Source: Arctopsyche grandis (lineage: Eukaryota > Arthropoda > Insecta > Trichoptera > Hydropsychidae). Taken from it: DNA of 64,000 bases. Location of the stretch: NCBI RefSeq assembly GCF_051622035.1, contig NC_135367.1, positions 14,684,501 to 14,748,500 of the forward strand. The letters run 5' to 3'. Below, piece by piece: positions 63,651-64,000 of the stretch; the first letter of the stretch is position 1, and every line of letters starts with the position of its first letter. The position numbers and the translations under genes are program-made. The notes beneath the pieces are model-generated. The model had not been told where the DNA came from. It saw nothing but the letters and a program-made list of their open reading frames with translations, and did not search any database.

Positions 63651-64000
63651 ATATAAAAAAAATAAAGAATATTAAAATAGAAAAATCAGATTAAATGAAT
63701 TCGTTTTCTAATGTCCAAGGATGGAAACATGAACAGTTTTTGTTCAATGTCATTCATTTGGATTGCTTATATTTTTTTTCCCCCTCTTTTTGATTATTCA
63801 GACCATCTTATCCCCATTCAGTTTCTATAATTAAAACTATTGTACTATTTACTAAGATACAGGTATTTCATTCCAAATTGATTTTTTTTCATTTTCAAAT
63901 TAAACCATTTTCAATGAAAAAGGGTCAATTTGAAATGAACTAGTAAAAAGGGTAAATTTGGAATGAAAAACCGATTCTTATAAAACGAAAAAGTCTGAAG

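Larger units (their letters stand above)
62877..64000. other. region upstream of the Gapdh coding exon, probably 5' UTR intron or promoter
   Basis: AT-rich. It contains a two-unit tandem repeat (63293-63425), a solitary Tigger-like terminus (63626) and a short direct repeat with AAAAAGGGT near 63930-63990. No exon could be fixed. Confidence 0.4.

Overview
The window is a stretch of insect nuclear DNA. It is AT-rich, with intron-split genes, polymerase II style splice signals, TATG/CATA and AT microsatellites, tRNA-derived SINEs, decayed non-LTR retrotransposons and several families of short DNA transposons. The three recognisable proteins are all insect-like. A holometabolous insect is likely, but I cannot settle the order from the sequence.

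Three genes were found, all on the minus strand. (1) A frizzled-4 Wnt receptor (fz4). Its first coding exon is at 48089-49062 and its second is about 48 kb away, at 118-284. The two exons join in phase across a split Trp codon and rebuild transmembrane segments 3-4. The whole stretch 285-48088 is therefore one intron, and the rest of the gene lies beyond the left edge. (2) Reps (RALBP1-associated Eps-domain protein), complete in five coding exons between 58803 and 53061. The exons join without a frame break into 835 residues with two EH domains, a proline-rich region and a C-terminal coiled coil. (3) Gapdh, an intact 332-residue single-exon coding region at 62858-61860, with a splice acceptor just before its ATG that implies an intron in the 5' UTR.

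The fz4 intron and the intergenic spaces hold mostly transposon relics. Six copies or fragments of one tRNA-derived SINE are present. RTE-like reverse-transcriptase C-terminal pieces occur several times, and a second LINE family occurs three or four times. Three hAT-type elements have 8-bp target duplications. A very short hAT-like family shows a recurrent GTCATCAC target. A Mutator-like family with 9-bp target duplications was recognised from its ends, and there is a TTA-flanked Harbinger-like family. A perfect 24-bp inverted repeat around a long AT tract lies in Reps intron 1.

The genes act in unrelated processes: Wnt reception at the plasma membrane, endocytic/Ral signalling, and glycolysis. 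No operon-like or defence-like system is visible. The most distinctive material is the 47.8-kb fz4 intron, two unusual intracellular loops of the receptor, and the transposon families with intact target duplications. A few unassigned ORFs inside the intron are listed with low confidence.
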